DNA from: Streptomyces fuscichromogenes
GTDB taxonomy: Bacteria; Actinomycetota; Actinomycetes; Streptomycetales; Streptomycetaceae
Length of the DNA stretch: 64,000 nucleotides
Assembly (NCBI RefSeq): GCF_014645815.1
Contig: NZ_BMML01000005.1
Coordinates: 62,001-126,000 of the forward strand
Reading direction: 5' to 3'
Shown: positions 25,355 to 34,756 of the stretch, one piece after another
How positions within the stretch are numbered: the stretch's first letter is position 1
Layout: each line of letters starts with the position of its first letter
Notes under the pieces: model-generated
Seen by the model: only the letters and a program-made list of their open reading frames with translations
Told to the model about the DNA's origin: nothing
Database searches by the model: none
Translations under genes and position numbers: made by a program

Positions 25355-27817
25355 TCAGGCCGCGTCGGCCGGGTCCCACGCCTCGGGCCGGGGCGGGCCG
25401 GCTCCGGTCCCGGTCGGGAGGCGCTGTTCGCACCAGATCGTCTTGCCCATCGGGGTCTGCCGTGTTCCCCACCGCTGAGTCAACCGGGCGACCATCAGCA
25501 GACCCCGGCCGCCCTCGTCGAACGTCCGCGCCCGCCGCATGTGCGGCGCGGTGCTGTTCGCGTCCGAGACCTCGCAGGTCAGTGCCTGGTCGTAGATCAG
25601 CCGCAACTGGATCGGGGAGCCGCCGTACCGGATGGCGTTCGTCACGAGTTCACTGACCACCAACTCGGTCACGAACGCGGCCTCGTCCAGGCCCCAGGAC
25701 ACCAGTTTGCGCACGCTCTCCGCACGTACCCGCGCCACCGCAGCCGGGTCCGCCGCCACGCCCCACGCCGCCACCCGCCCGGCGTCGAGCATCCGGGTGC
25801 GCACCAGCAGCAGCGCCGCGTCGTCGGCGGGACCGCCCGGAAGCTGTCTCCGCACCACCTGGTCGCACAGGTGCTCCAGCGAGTCGGCCGGCGTGGTGAG
25901 TGACCTGCGCAGTGCCTCCATGCCCACGTCCACGTCATGCTGCCGGGACTCGATCAGGCCGTCGGTGTACAGCGCCAGCAGGCTTCCCGGCTCCAACGTC
26001 ACCTCGACCGACTCGAACGGCATCCCGCCCAGGCCGAGAGGCGGTCCGGCCGGAACCTCCAGGAACCGGACCGACCCGTCGGGCGCCACCAGAGCGGGAG
26101 CCGGATGGCCGGCCCGAGCCAGCGAACAGCGCCCCGACACCGGGTCGTACACCGCGTACAGACAGGTGGCGCCGATGTCCGAGGCAGGATCGTCGCGCAG
26201 GTCGCCCCCCGACTCCGCGGACAGCTGGATCACCAGGTCGTCCAGCCGGGTCAGCAACTCGTCCGGGGTCGGATCGACGTCCGCGAGCGCGCGCACGGCA
26301 ATCCGCAGCCGTCCCATGGCCGCCGAAGCGTGGATCCCGTGCCCCACCACGTCCCCGACCACCAGGGCGACCCGCTCACCCGACAGCCGGATCACATCGA
26401 ACCAGTCACCCCCGACGCCGGTGTCCGCCGAGGCCGGCAGGTAACGGTAGGCCACCTGCACCGCCGACTGGTCCGGCAGCCGCTGGGGAAGCAGGCTGCG
26501 CTGGAGCGCCAGCGCGGCCGTGCGCTCGCGGGTGAACCGGCGCGCGTTGTCCAGGCACACCGCCGCCCTGGCCACCAGGTCCTCGGCCAGGGACAGATCC
26601 TCGGGCTCGAAGGGGTCGAGGTTCTCCCTGTTGCGGACGAACATCACCACGCCCAGCGTCGTCCCCCGCGCCCTGACCGGCACCAGCATCCAGGAGTGGG
26701 TGTCGTACCGGGCGATCTTCGCCTGCCGGGCCGGGCTCTCGGCCGCCCAGGCGCGAATCTCCGGGTCCGTCGTCCGGTACACCGCGGAGCGTCCGCTGGC
26801 CAGGCACAGCGCCGCGGGCGAGTCCGCGAGGTACACGTCGGAGTCGTCGGCGGCGTCCCGCGTCTCCGTGACGCCCTCGAACAGGGTCAGCTCGGCGATC
26901 CGGCGCAGCCGGACGGCCCCGGGTATCGGCCCGGGAGCGGGCTCGTCGCCCCTGAGCAGGGCCTCCAGCAGGTCGACGCGGGCGAAGTTGGAGAACCGGG
27001 GCACCGCCACCTCGGTCAGCTCCCGGCCGGTCTGGGCCACGTCCAGGGTGCTGCCGATGCGGACGCTCGCGTCGTTCAGCAGCGCCAGGCGCTCCCGGTC
27101 ACGACTGGCCTGGGTCACGTCGGTCACGGTGGTGCAGACGCCGAGCGTCCGGCCCCCGCCGTCCCGCAGCGGTGTCGCGGAGACGCTCAGGACCCGGGAG
27201 GCGGGCTCGGCCAGGAGGGTTCCCTTGACCTCGCCGACCTGCTCCTCGCCGGTCAGCAGGGCCAGCCGCATCCGCCCCTCCCACTCCACGGCGTCCGGAC
27301 CGGTCAGCACGTCGGTCAGGCGGCGCCCGCGCCGCTCCTCGTCCGGGATACCGCTGAGGCGGCGCATCCGTTCGCTCTGCCATACGCAGCGCAGTTCGGT
27401 GTCGTAGACCGTGAGCGCCATCGGCGCGGCGTCCAGCGCCCAGGTGGCCAGCGTCCCCCGCTCCAGGAAGGCGGAGTGCTGCGGCGGCGGGCCGATCAGC
27501 AGGACCGCGCCGAGTCCGGTCCCGCCCCCGCCGACGGGGTGGCCGGACACCTGCAGCGTCAGCAGGTTTCCGTCGCGGTGCCGAAGCGGAAGCACCGTGT
27601 GCCGCTCCCGGGGCCCGTCGGCGTCGTCCGGGGCCGGCAGCTCCGCCACGCCCAGCAGCTCCGCGACCGGCTGTCCCACGGCCTCCGCGGCCGTGTACCC
27701 CAGCAGGCCCTCCGCGCCGGGGTTCCAGCCGACGACCAGGCCACGCCGGTCCGTCACGATCAGACCGCGGACGGGCAACCCTTCCATGGCATCCAGCGTG
27801 AGGCGCGCCATATCCAT
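25355..27817 (-). CDS. PAS-PAS-GAF-PP2C phosphatase with C-terminal HATPase
   Basis: About 820-aa multidomain regulator of the kind Streptomyces uses in sigma-factor partner switching. In order: PAS (LIVTDRRGLVVGWNPGAEGL, about 18-110), second PAS (MALTVYDTELRCVWQSERM), GAF (SVRIGSTLDVAQTGRELTEV to about 420), SpoIIE-type PP2C phosphatase (GGDWFDVIRLSGERVALVVG and DVVGHGIHASAAMGRL; LLALYTDGLIE), and an RsbW-like anti-sigma HATPase (VVSELVTNAIRYG; DEGGRGLLMVARL). So it could both phosphorylate and dephosphorylate an anti-anti-sigma factor. ATG 27817 is chosen; TTG 27823 would overlap the HD gene stop. Last gene of a four-gene operon. Confidence 0.88.
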   Translation of the reverse strand: MDMARLTLDAMEGLPVRGLIVTDRRGLVVGWNPGAEGLLGYTAAEAVGQPVAELLGVAELPAPDDADGPRERHTVLPLRHRDGNLLTLQVSGHPVGGGGTGLGAVLLIGPPPQHSAFLERGTLATWALDAAPMALTVYDTELRCVWQSERMRRLSGIPDEERRGRRLTDVLTGPDAVEWEGRMRLALLTGEEQVGEVKGTLLAEPASRVLSVSATPLRDGGGRTLGVCTTVTDVTQASRDRERLALLNDASVRIGSTLDVAQTGRELTEVAVPRFSNFARVDLLEALLRGDEPAPGPIPGAVRLRRIAELTLFEGVTETRDAADDSDVYLADSPAALCLASGRSAVYRTTDPEIRAWAAESPARQAKIARYDTHSWMLVPVRARGTTLGVVMFVRNRENLDPFEPEDLSLAEDLVARAAVCLDNARRFTRERTAALALQRSLLPQRLPDQSAVQVAYRYLPASADTGVGGDWFDVIRLSGERVALVVGDVVGHGIHASAAMGRLRIAVRALADVDPTPDELLTRLDDLVIQLSAESGGDLRDDPASDIGATCLYAVYDPVSGRCSLARAGHPAPALVAPDGSVRFLEVPAGPPLGLGGMPFESVEVTLEPGSLLALYTDGLIESRQHDVDVGMEALRRSLTTPADSLEHLCDQVVRRQLPGGPADDAALLLVRTRMLDAGRVAAWGVAADPAAVARVRAESVRKLVSWGLDEAAFVTELVVSELVTNAIRYGGSPIQLRLIYDQALTCEVSDANSTAPHMRRARTFDEGGRGLLMVARLTQRWGTRQTPMGKTIWCEQRLPTGTGAGPPRPEAWDPADAA

Positions 27818-27819
27818 AT

Positions 27820-28524
27820 TCAACCGTTCACCGCGGAGCCCCCGGCCCCCTTGGCGGTCGCGCGCAGCTGCGGGCTGTGGCCGAGCCCCGCCAGGGCGGC
27901 CAGCGCACCGCCGATCGCCCTCGCCGGGTCCGTGAGCAGGCGGTCATAGGTGACCGACAGGGTCAGCCGCAGCGCCTGCTCGGCGTCGAGACGGAACCAG
28001 GAGCCGATGGTCCGCTGGCCGTGCGGGGTGAGCCGCCACAGCTTGTCGGCGTCCTTGACCACCGCGTCGTCGGCGCTCAGGGCGTGCCGCCGGGTGTCGT
28101 GGCCGTCGACGATCGCCACGATCCGCGCGATGTCCGCCCGCGGGTATCCGACGTCGGCCAGGATGCGGGCGGCGATGACGGCGCCCTCGGTCTCGTGCCT
28201 GCGAACCGTTTCCGGGTCGCGGGAGCCGGGCGCGATGGCGGGCAGGATGCGTGCCGGGTCGACGGCCTTCCAGCCGGTGTCGTGGAGCAGGATCGCCGGG
28301 AGCACGACGGCGGCACGGGCCTCGGGCACCGCCTCCAGCAACGCGGCGGCGAGTCCGTAGGCGTAGAGCGAGTGCGCGTCGTTGTCGCGCACGTCGAGAT
28401 AGGGCCGGGCGCGGACATAGATCTCCTGCGCCACCCCGGTCAGGCTCACCAGTGCGGGCACCTCGTCCGCCGGGGGGATCTGCGAGGCGTCCAGCGGAAG
28501 GTCGGCGATGGGTTCGCGGGGCAT
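27820..28524 (-). CDS. HD-domain phosphohydrolase
   Basis: 234-aa HD-superfamily protein. Metal ligands: His51 in DAHSLYAYG, His81-Asp82 in AILLHDTGW, a further His in RRHETEGAVIAARIL and IVDGHDTRRH, and the closing Asp in VVKDADKLWRL. The pattern is that of the standard HD hydrolases acting on nucleotides or other phosphoesters. ATG 28524 is preferred to 28551. It sits between the phosphotransferase genes (gap 27 nt) and the PP2C regulator (essentially overlapping), so it may reverse or monitor the phosphorylation made by the upstream pair. Confidence 0.82.
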   Translation of the reverse strand: MPREPIADLPLDASQIPPADEVPALVSLTGVAQEIYVRARPYLDVRDNDAHSLYAYGLAAALLEAVPEARAAVVLPAILLHDTGWKAVDPARILPAIAPGSRDPETVRRHETEGAVIAARILADVGYPRADIARIVAIVDGHDTRRHALSADDAVVKDADKLWRLTPHGQRTIGSWFRLDAEQALRLTLSVTYDRLLTDPARAIGGALAALAGLGHSPQLRATAKGAGGSAVNG

Positions 28525-28551
28525 GTCGGTCTCCTGTGGCCGCGGGCACAC

Positions 28552-30483
28552 TCAGTCGAGGTCGAGAAGGGTGACCGTGCCGGCCGTGCCGTCCACCCGG
28601 ATCCGCTGTCCCGTCCTGATACGGGTGGACGCCGTCCCTGTTCCCGTGACGGCGGGCAGGGAGTACTCACGGCAGACGATGGCGGCGTGCGACATCACCC
28701 CGCCGATGTCGGTCACCGTGGCGCGTATCCGGCCGAACACCGGGGCCCAGCTGGGTGCGGTGACCGGCGCGACGAGGATCTCCCCGTCCCGTACCAGGTC
28801 CAGTTCGGCGGGGCTGTGGACGATCCGGGCCGGGCCGTCCGCACATCCCGGTGAGGCGGCCATGCCGGTCAGGTCGCCGCCCGTGGTGGGGCCGGCCAGC
28901 CAGGAACGGACCCGTTCGCTGGTGATGCCCCACAACATGATGCTGAACGGCTCCGTGACGGCCTCCGGGGGGCGGTTCAGCGCCGGTTGCGGGCGCCGGG
29001 TCGCGAGGACCTCTACGATCCGTCGTCGCCGTTCCACCTCGGGCGGCCAGTAGGCGGGGCCGATCGGCGCGCTGCCCTGTGCCCAGGCGGCCGCGAAGTC
29101 GAACAGCGCGCCGCGGGCCTCGTCGCGGGTGAGGTAGAGCATGTCGTTCTCGCCCGGCCAGAAGCCCGCCCGCTGCAGCAGCGCGGAGAGCTGCCGGACC
29201 TTGCGCCAGAAGACGCCCATGGTCCAGTGCTCGATGTAGAAGTTGTGGTTCTCGACGTACGGGTAGACCTGGCGGGCGAGCCGCAGCTTGGCCTCGAAGT
29301 CCGCGCGCCGGCCGGGGTCGAGCAGGGCGGCGTACTCGCCGGTGATCCGGTCGCGTTCGGAGACCAGCTCGGCCAGGCGACGGCCGATGCGCTCGCCGCG
29401 CCGCAGCCGCCGGACGTAGTCGCGGATGTACCCCAGGGGCAGCTCGGGGTCGTCCCGCCAGTACCGGTCGTCGCTGTAGAAGCCGTTGCCCGAGGTGAAG
29501 TTGAACCACGGGTCGCGGGCCGCCTCCCAGGCGTCCAGCCAGACACCGCCCTGGGGCGCCCGGGCGATGGCGGCGAGGGTGTCGTGGCCGGGGCCGGGGC
29601 CAGGGCCGGGGCCGGGGCCGGACGGAGGTTCCCCCGCTCGGACGGAGCCGGGAGCGGAGGAGCCGGGAGCGGAGAAGCCGGGAGCGGAGGAGGTCAGCAG
29701 CTCTTCCAGGCCCAGTTCGACGGCCAGCTCCGCCAGCCGCTTCAGCTCGTCGTCCGGGCGGAACAGCTCCATGTCCACGCCCTGGACCATGGCCGAGATG
29801 CCCTGGTCCGGGATGTCGGGGAACCACTGCCGACACGCCTGGAAGAGGTCCAGGTAGGCCGCATAGCCGAGGTTGAGGAACTCGAAGTGGTACTGCCAGG
29901 CACGGTGGCACAGCGCCAGCAGCCGGTCGTAGTCGCCCAGCAGGGCGTCGGCCGCGTCCAGCCCGACGCCGCGCTCGATCTCCTCGTACGGCTGCGCGTC
30001 GGGCAGTTCGGCGAAGCGGATCGCCTCCAGTTCCCGGATCGTGGCGAGGACCTTGCGTTTCCAGTTGTCCAGGAGCGCGTCCCAGTGCTCGAAGTAGTAC
30101 CCCGCGCGTCTGAGGAACTCCGGGACCCGCGCCGCGGCCTCCTCCGGCGGTACGGAGATCGGGCTGAGATAGACGTAGCCGAGGTGGACACGGCACTCGA
30201 TGCCGGAGGCGGGCGGCACCAGGAAGTGCCGGGTGTTGAACTGGCCCAGGCACTTGGCCGCCAGCTCGGGGCCGATCGTCTCGAACGGTTTGAGCACCGT
30301 GGGCCAGTGCTGGCTGTCGCAGAACCAGAACGCCGCTTCGTCCGCCGCACGCCGCTCGGGCTGGAAGAGCACGGAGTACGGGTACAGGCTCCGCCAGTCC
30401 TCGGCCCCGGCGGGCGCCGGCAGCTCGTGGGGACTGGGGAAGGTCCTACGTGCTCCCGATGTCGTGCGCGGCTGGGTCGCCAT
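28552..30483 (-). CDS. PEP-synthase-like swivelling-domain protein (phosphohistidine subunit)
   Basis: 643-aa protein (~71 kDa). The C-terminal ~100 residues are the PEP-utiliser mobile domain: DIGGVMSHAAIVCREYSLPA, in which the His of SHAAIV carries the phosphate, then GQRIRVDGTAGTV. The N-terminal ~520 residues are a large helical region (FNTRHFLVPPASGIECRVHL; FYIEHWTMGVFWRKVRQL) without the PEP/pyruvate TIM barrel. Together with the ATP-grasp gene upstream this reproduces the split architecture of phenylphosphate synthase (70- and 40-kDa subunits). A low-complexity linker at about residues 280-300 is coded by GGGCCG repeats. ATG 30483 has GAAGGGA 7 nt upstream and overlaps the upstream gene by 38 nt. 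Confidence 0.8.
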   Translation of the reverse strand: MATQPRTTSGARRTFPSPHELPAPAGAEDWRSLYPYSVLFQPERRAADEAAFWFCDSQHWPTVLKPFETIGPELAAKCLGQFNTRHFLVPPASGIECRVHLGYVYLSPISVPPEEAAARVPEFLRRAGYYFEHWDALLDNWKRKVLATIRELEAIRFAELPDAQPYEEIERGVGLDAADALLGDYDRLLALCHRAWQYHFEFLNLGYAAYLDLFQACRQWFPDIPDQGISAMVQGVDMELFRPDDELKRLAELAVELGLEELLTSSAPGFSAPGSSAPGSVRAGEPPSGPGPGPGPGPGHDTLAAIARAPQGGVWLDAWEAARDPWFNFTSGNGFYSDDRYWRDDPELPLGYIRDYVRRLRRGERIGRRLAELVSERDRITGEYAALLDPGRRADFEAKLRLARQVYPYVENHNFYIEHWTMGVFWRKVRQLSALLQRAGFWPGENDMLYLTRDEARGALFDFAAAWAQGSAPIGPAYWPPEVERRRRIVEVLATRRPQPALNRPPEAVTEPFSIMLWGITSERVRSWLAGPTTGGDLTGMAASPGCADGPARIVHSPAELDLVRDGEILVAPVTAPSWAPVFGRIRATVTDIGGVMSHAAIVCREYSLPAVTGTGTASTRIRTGQRIRVDGTAGTVTLLDLD

Positions 30484-31609
30484 GGCGACGTCCCTTCGTG
30501 GGGTGCGCGGTGTCCGGACCCAGGTCCCGGGGCGGGTCTCCGCGGAGGCCGAGCATGGTCTCGACGATGCTGCTGACACCCGCCCCGGGCACCACCTCGA
30601 CGGACGTGCGCGGCCTGCTGCTCCAGACCGTCTCGGGACGTGTCTGGAGCAGCAGCACCCGGGGACTGCCGTCCGGCAGCGGGGCGGGGGCGCGGTCGAT
30701 GGCCCACTCGATGTCCTGCGGGCATCCGTAGTGGCTCTCGACGGCCTTGGCCAGCCGAGCGACCGCGGTGACCTCGGCCGACGCCAGGCAGGCCGCCTCC
30801 TGGCGTGCGTTCTCGACCGCGCGCCGGACGAGGGTGCCCCGGTCCGGCGCCGCGACGAGCTCCTGGTGCTTGCGCGCAACCGTCGTCCGTACGGGGACGA
30901 GCAGCACCTTGTCCACGACGTAGTGGTCGGGGGTCATCTCACCGGACACCACCGGTCCCCCGAGTCCCCAGGCCGCGTCGATGACGACCTTCGACCGGTC
31001 GCCGTCGGACGGGTTCAGGGTCAGGGCGACACCGGCCGTACGGGCGTCGACCATCCTCTGCACGCCGACCGCCATCGCCAGCCCTCGCTCGGACACGCCC
31101 CTGGCGGTGCGGTAGCTGATCCCGCGGGCCGTCCACAGGCTCGCCCAGCAGCCGCGTACGGCGTCGAGGACGGCATCGGCGCCCCGGACCCACAGGTGCG
31201 TGTCGTACTGTCCGGCGAAGCTCATGGCCGACAGGTCCTCCGTCCTCGCGCTGGACCGTACCGCCACCGGGGTGTCACCGTCCTCACCGAGTGCCTGGTA
31301 GGCGCTGGTGACGGCCGCCGCGACCGAGGACGGCACGGGCCGCTCGGTCACCAGTCGGCGGACCTCGGCGGCGCGCGCCTCGGTGTCGGCCGTGTCGGTG
31401 ACATCGATCCCGGCGAGGACGGTTTCGATCTCCGCGCGCAGACCGCCGCCGTCGAGTAGTGCGTCGAAGGCGTCCGTGGTCAACACGAACCCGGGCGGCA
31501 CCGGGAGACCGGCGGCGGTCATCGTCAGCAGCCCGGCGCACTTGCCCCCGACCCGCGCCGTGGCCGCATCGGCGCCGGAGTCAAAGGTGATGGTGTACAT
31601 GCAGTTCAT
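30446..31609 (-). CDS. PEP-synthase-like ATP-grasp subunit
   Basis: 387-aa (~41 kDa) protein consisting only of the PPDK_N/PEP-synthase ATP-binding domain. Motifs: VGGKCAGLLTMTAAGLPVPP with GFVLTTDAF (about 20-46), VAVRSSARTEDLSAMSFAGQ (about 114-133), CWASLWTARGISYR, AAWGLGGPVVSGEMTPDHY, and QDIEWAIDRAP with LLLQTRPETVWSS at the end. All the ATP-grasp hallmarks are intact. It would transfer a phosphate from ATP to the His of the downstream partner. ATG 31609 has GGAGGA 7 nt upstream. First gene of the four-gene operon 31609-25355. Confidence 0.87.
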   Translation of the reverse strand: MNCMYTITFDSGADAATARVGGKCAGLLTMTAAGLPVPPGFVLTTDAFDALLDGGGLRAEIETVLAGIDVTDTADTEARAAEVRRLVTERPVPSSVAAAVTSAYQALGEDGDTPVAVRSSARTEDLSAMSFAGQYDTHLWVRGADAVLDAVRGCWASLWTARGISYRTARGVSERGLAMAVGVQRMVDARTAGVALTLNPSDGDRSKVVIDAAWGLGGPVVSGEMTPDHYVVDKVLLVPVRTTVARKHQELVAAPDRGTLVRRAVENARQEAACLASAEVTAVARLAKAVESHYGCPQDIEWAIDRAPAPLPDGSPRVLLLQTRPETVWSSRPRTSVEVVPGAGVSSIVETMLGLRGDPPRDLGPDTAHPTKGRRHGDPAAHDIGST

Positions 31610-31784
31610 GCGGCTGTCCTCCGCACGGAGACGGCTGCGGCAGCACCTCTCTGAATCGAGCCTACGGCGTCCCTTGGTGCCGGTGCCGTCGGCGAGACGA
31701 CGAGCGCGTTTTCACCCTCTCCCGTATCCACAGCGTCATGAGCCTCATACCCGACTTCATGCCCGACTAGCAGAGTAGGCCGGG

Positions 31785-33030
31785 ATGGCATCGGCAACGC
31801 CTTGCGGGCGGTCCAGGACGTTCACCGCCGCGGGCGGCACGGCGGAGGGCGAACTGACGGAACTGCTCGACGCCGTCGCCGGATCCACCCTGTCGGAGCG
31901 GGAACTGTTCTCCGAGGAGACCCCGACGCAGTGGAACGCGGCCTTGAGGCTGCTCGCGGAGATCCTTCCCGCCGACAGCCCGAGCGTGGTGGTCATCGAC
32001 GAGGTTCCGTATCTCATGGACCGCGTCGACGCCTTCGAGGGCATGCTCCAGCGGGCCTGGGACCGGCTGCTCAGCCGCAAACCGGTGCTTCTCCTCCTGG
32101 TCGGGTCCGATCTGCCGATGACGGAGGCGCTGAACAGCTACGACCGTCCCTTTCACCAGCGGGGCCGGGAAATGGTCGTGGGGCCCCTGAACCCGGCCGA
32201 CATCGGCGAGATGCTCGACCTGTCCCCGGCGGCCGCGTTCGACGCCGCGCTGATCACTGGGGGACTTCCCCTGATCTGCGCCGAGTGGCGGCCGGGAGCG
32301 GACGTCCGCGAGTTCCTCCGCGACTCGCTGGACAACCCGATCTCGGCGCTGCTGGTCTCCGCCGAGCGCTCACTGGCCGCGGAGTTTCCACCGCAGGCGA
32401 TGAGCGGGGAGGTTCTGCGTGCCATCGGTTCCGGGGAGCGGACCTTCACCAACATCGCGCGCGCGGCCGGCGGCATCGCCCACACCACTCTGACCCGAGC
32501 CACTGACGTCCTGACCGGGAAACGGGTCGTCGCCGCCGAACTGCCCCTCTCACTGCGGCCGTCGAAGGAACGCCGCTACCGGGTGGCCGACCCCTATCTG
32601 CGCTTCTGGCTCGCGTTCCTGGATCCGCACATGGCGGAGATCGAGCGGATGCGGGGAGATCTCACGCTGAGCCGCATCCAGAAGCGGTGGACGAGCTGGC
32701 GCGGCCGCGCGATCGAACCCCTGGTGCGGGAATCCCTCGCCCGTCTCCTGCCGGACGGACTCCTCCCCACCGCCCCGGCGATCGGCGGGTACTGGACCCG
32801 CGGCAACGACGCCGAGATCGACCTGGTGGGCGCCGACCGGCAGCCGGTGGCCAAGGAGTTGCTCTTCCTCGGCTCGGTCAAGTGGCTGGAGAACTCCGCG
32901 TTCGACAGCCACGACCTGGCCGCACTGCAGAAGCACCGGGCGGCGATCACCGACGGACCGGTACCGCTCGTGGCCGTCTCCCGCAGCGGGGTCGCAGTCG
33001 CCCGTAGACCGACCGTACGCCCCGAGGGCC
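31785..33030 (+). pseudogene. AAA ATPase of the DUF234 type, 5'-truncated
   Basis: The body matches archaeal-type ATPases with a C-terminal DUF234 nuclease-like domain: Walker B SVVVIDEVPYLMDR, GPLNPADIGEMLDLSPAAAF, RYRVADPYLRFWLAFL, TRGNDAEIDLVGAD. The expected N-terminus with the P-loop (G..R.GKT) is missing; at 31785 the ORF starts in non-homologous sequence only ~50 residues before Walker B. After about 33000 the frame drifts (PTVRPEGHHC) whereas another frame reads DRPYAPRATT, suggesting a 3' frameshift. Cannot hydrolyse ATP as it stands; probably a relic. Confidence 0.7.
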
Positions 33031-33063
33031 ACCACTGTCAGACCCTTCCGTCATGCTCTGCCC

Positions 33064-33429
33064 ATGCTGATTGCGACGAACGTTCAGGGGCGCGCGGTGA
33101 AGCACCCCTCCAAGCCGGCGATAGACACGATGCTCGCGAACCTGGGACAGGGCGACCACCTGATCCTTGAGCGGCAGGACGAGGACCGCGAGGGCGACTG
33201 GTACATCCAGGTGCTGTTCCGCGACGACAACACCTACCAACTGGAGTACCGGGACGGCGTCCCCGCAGAGCACTACCAAACCGTGACCGCTTCCCAGGAC
33301 AGGGCCCGTCAGGCCCTCCTCGACTGGGCGGACGACCAGCCGGACTGGCAGGACGGTTTCACGTGGAACAACATCGGCGCCATGTTCGCCCTCCCGATCG
33401 TCAAAGCCACGGATCAGCCCACCCCCTAG
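33064..33429 (+). CDS. Conserved-looking protein of unknown function
   Basis: 121-aa acidic protein, not assigned. Sequence features: MLIATNVQGRAVKHPSKPAI, then a beta-rich stretch WYIQVLFRDDNTYQLEYRDG and a helix with acidic/Trp residues ALLDWADDQPDWQDGF. The shape (small, acidic, beta then helix) is reminiscent of Streptomyces immunity-like or Imm1-type proteins, but no toxin is adjacent. Good codon bias. No clear Shine-Dalgarno; the start overlaps the eroded end of the ATPase relic. Confidence 0.6.
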   Translation: MLIATNVQGRAVKHPSKPAIDTMLANLGQGDHLILERQDEDREGDWYIQVLFRDDNTYQLEYRDGVPAEHYQTVTASQDRARQALLDWADDQPDWQDGFTWNNIGAMFALPIVKATDQPTP

Positions 33430-33603
33430 CGCGGCACTCCTGCCCGCCGGCCGCGAGGTGGAGCGACTTGATCACTGTCGGCGTGGAGGGGACGCCGAGG
33501 CTGGTTAGGCGGTTGCGGGCCGTCCCACAGTGGCTCCTGCGGTGGCCGTGGCGAGGGCGGTGCGGCCGCCCTGGCCAGGAACGGCCAGGGCAGGCCAGGC
33601 GGA

Positions 33604-34040
33604 TTGGAGATCCGGTTCGTCGGCAGGGTGACGTACTTCGGTGGGAGTGCGCTGCGCCCCCGAGGCGCAACCCGACCGATCAGTCCACGCTTCTGACCGG
33701 GTCCAGGGATCTGCGTCTGATCGGGACCGAGACGGTCGACGGTGTCGAGACCACCCACTACCAGGGGACGGTCAACAGCAAGGGCCTGATCGGAGGGCGC
33801 CTCGATCAGTTCATCCAGTTGGAGGTCTCCGACCCGCTCACCATGGACCTGTGGACGGACGACGCGGACCGCACCAGGCAGTTCCGTATGCGAGCCGAGC
33901 ACAACGACATGTTCGCCGACGCCGGAGACGGGCCGCTCGACCTGACCATCACCTTCCTCGACATCAGTCAGCCCGTGGCCATCGAAACCCCACCGGCCAA
34001 GGAAACCACCCCGATCGCGGACCAGGCCCAGGAAAACTGA
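33604..34040 (+). pseudogene. LppX/LprG-like lipoprotein remnant with frameshift
   Basis: From 33669 the frame reads DQSTLLTGSRDLRLIGTETV and later LTMDLWTDDADRTRQFRMRA, ending LDLTITFLDISQPVAIETPP: the C-terminal half of a family of Streptomyces lipoproteins with an LppX-like fold. An earlier block, LEIRFVGRVTYFGG (33604 onward), matches the central strand of the same family but in a different frame. The signal peptide and lipobox are absent and the linker after GTVNSKGLIGGR looks shortened. I read this as one gene broken by 5' loss, an internal deletion and a frameshift. Confidence 0.65.
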
Positions 34041-34240
34041 GCGGCATCAGCGACATCAGCGGCATCTGACGGCAGCACAGGCGCAGCCTCGCGGTCGAAC
34101 CAGTTGCTCGTGTTCCGGGCTCGACCCGGCGCACGGATCCGAGGAACCGTTCGGTTCCCGGCGAAGTCGGCCGCTCCGCCGTTGGATACTGCCGTTGCGC
34201 CCGGGTGCCTGGGTCGACGAGTGGATGAGGAGTACGTTCG

Positions 34241-34750
34241 GTGAGCAGCGACGATCGCGTGGGGCCGCCCAGTTTCGGCAGTGAACGGGACATGCTGCGG
34301 GCTTTCCTCGACTACCACCGTGCGACCCTCGCCATGAAGTGCGAAGGGCTCACCGACGAGGAGCTGCGGCAGCGGTCGATGCCGCCGTCCACGTTGTCGC
34401 TGCTGGGCCTGGTACGGCATCTCGCGGAGGTCGAACGCACCTGGTTCCGCCGGGTGTTCGAGGACAACGACGCGCCCATGGTGTGGTCCGACGAGATCGA
34501 TTTCCAGGCGGCGTACGACGCGAGCGAGTCGACCAGGCAGGAGGCGTTCGCCGCCTGGGAGGCCGAGGTGGCGGCCTCGCGCCGGATCGAGCACGCGGCC
34601 GTCTCCCTCGACCAGGCCGGATACCAGCCGAGGTGGGAGGAGGAGGTGTCGCTGCGGATGGTGATGCTGCACGTGCTCCTGGAGTACGGCCGGCACAACG
34701 GGCACGCCGACTTCCTCCGCGAGGGCGTCGACGGGACCGTGGGCGCCTGA
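34241..34750 (+). CDS. DinB family protein
   Basis: 169-aa four-helix-bundle protein of the DinB/DUF664 group. Metal-binding His candidates: LLGLVRHLAEVERTWFRRV (about 57-75) and the pair in VLLEYGRHNGHADFLREG near the C-terminus; this three-His pattern is the family hallmark. Related actinobacterial enzymes use mycothiol or bacillithiol, e.g. in thiol transfer to electrophiles. Start GTG 34241 follows GAGGAG. Single gene convergent with the copper gene. Confidence 0.87.
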   Translation: MSSDDRVGPPSFGSERDMLRAFLDYHRATLAMKCEGLTDEELRQRSMPPSTLSLLGLVRHLAEVERTWFRRVFEDNDAPMVWSDEIDFQAAYDASESTRQEAFAAWEAEVAASRRIEHAAVSLDQAGYQPRWEEEVSLRMVMLHVLLEYGRHNGHADFLREGVDGTVGA

Positions 34751-34756
34751 GCCCGG

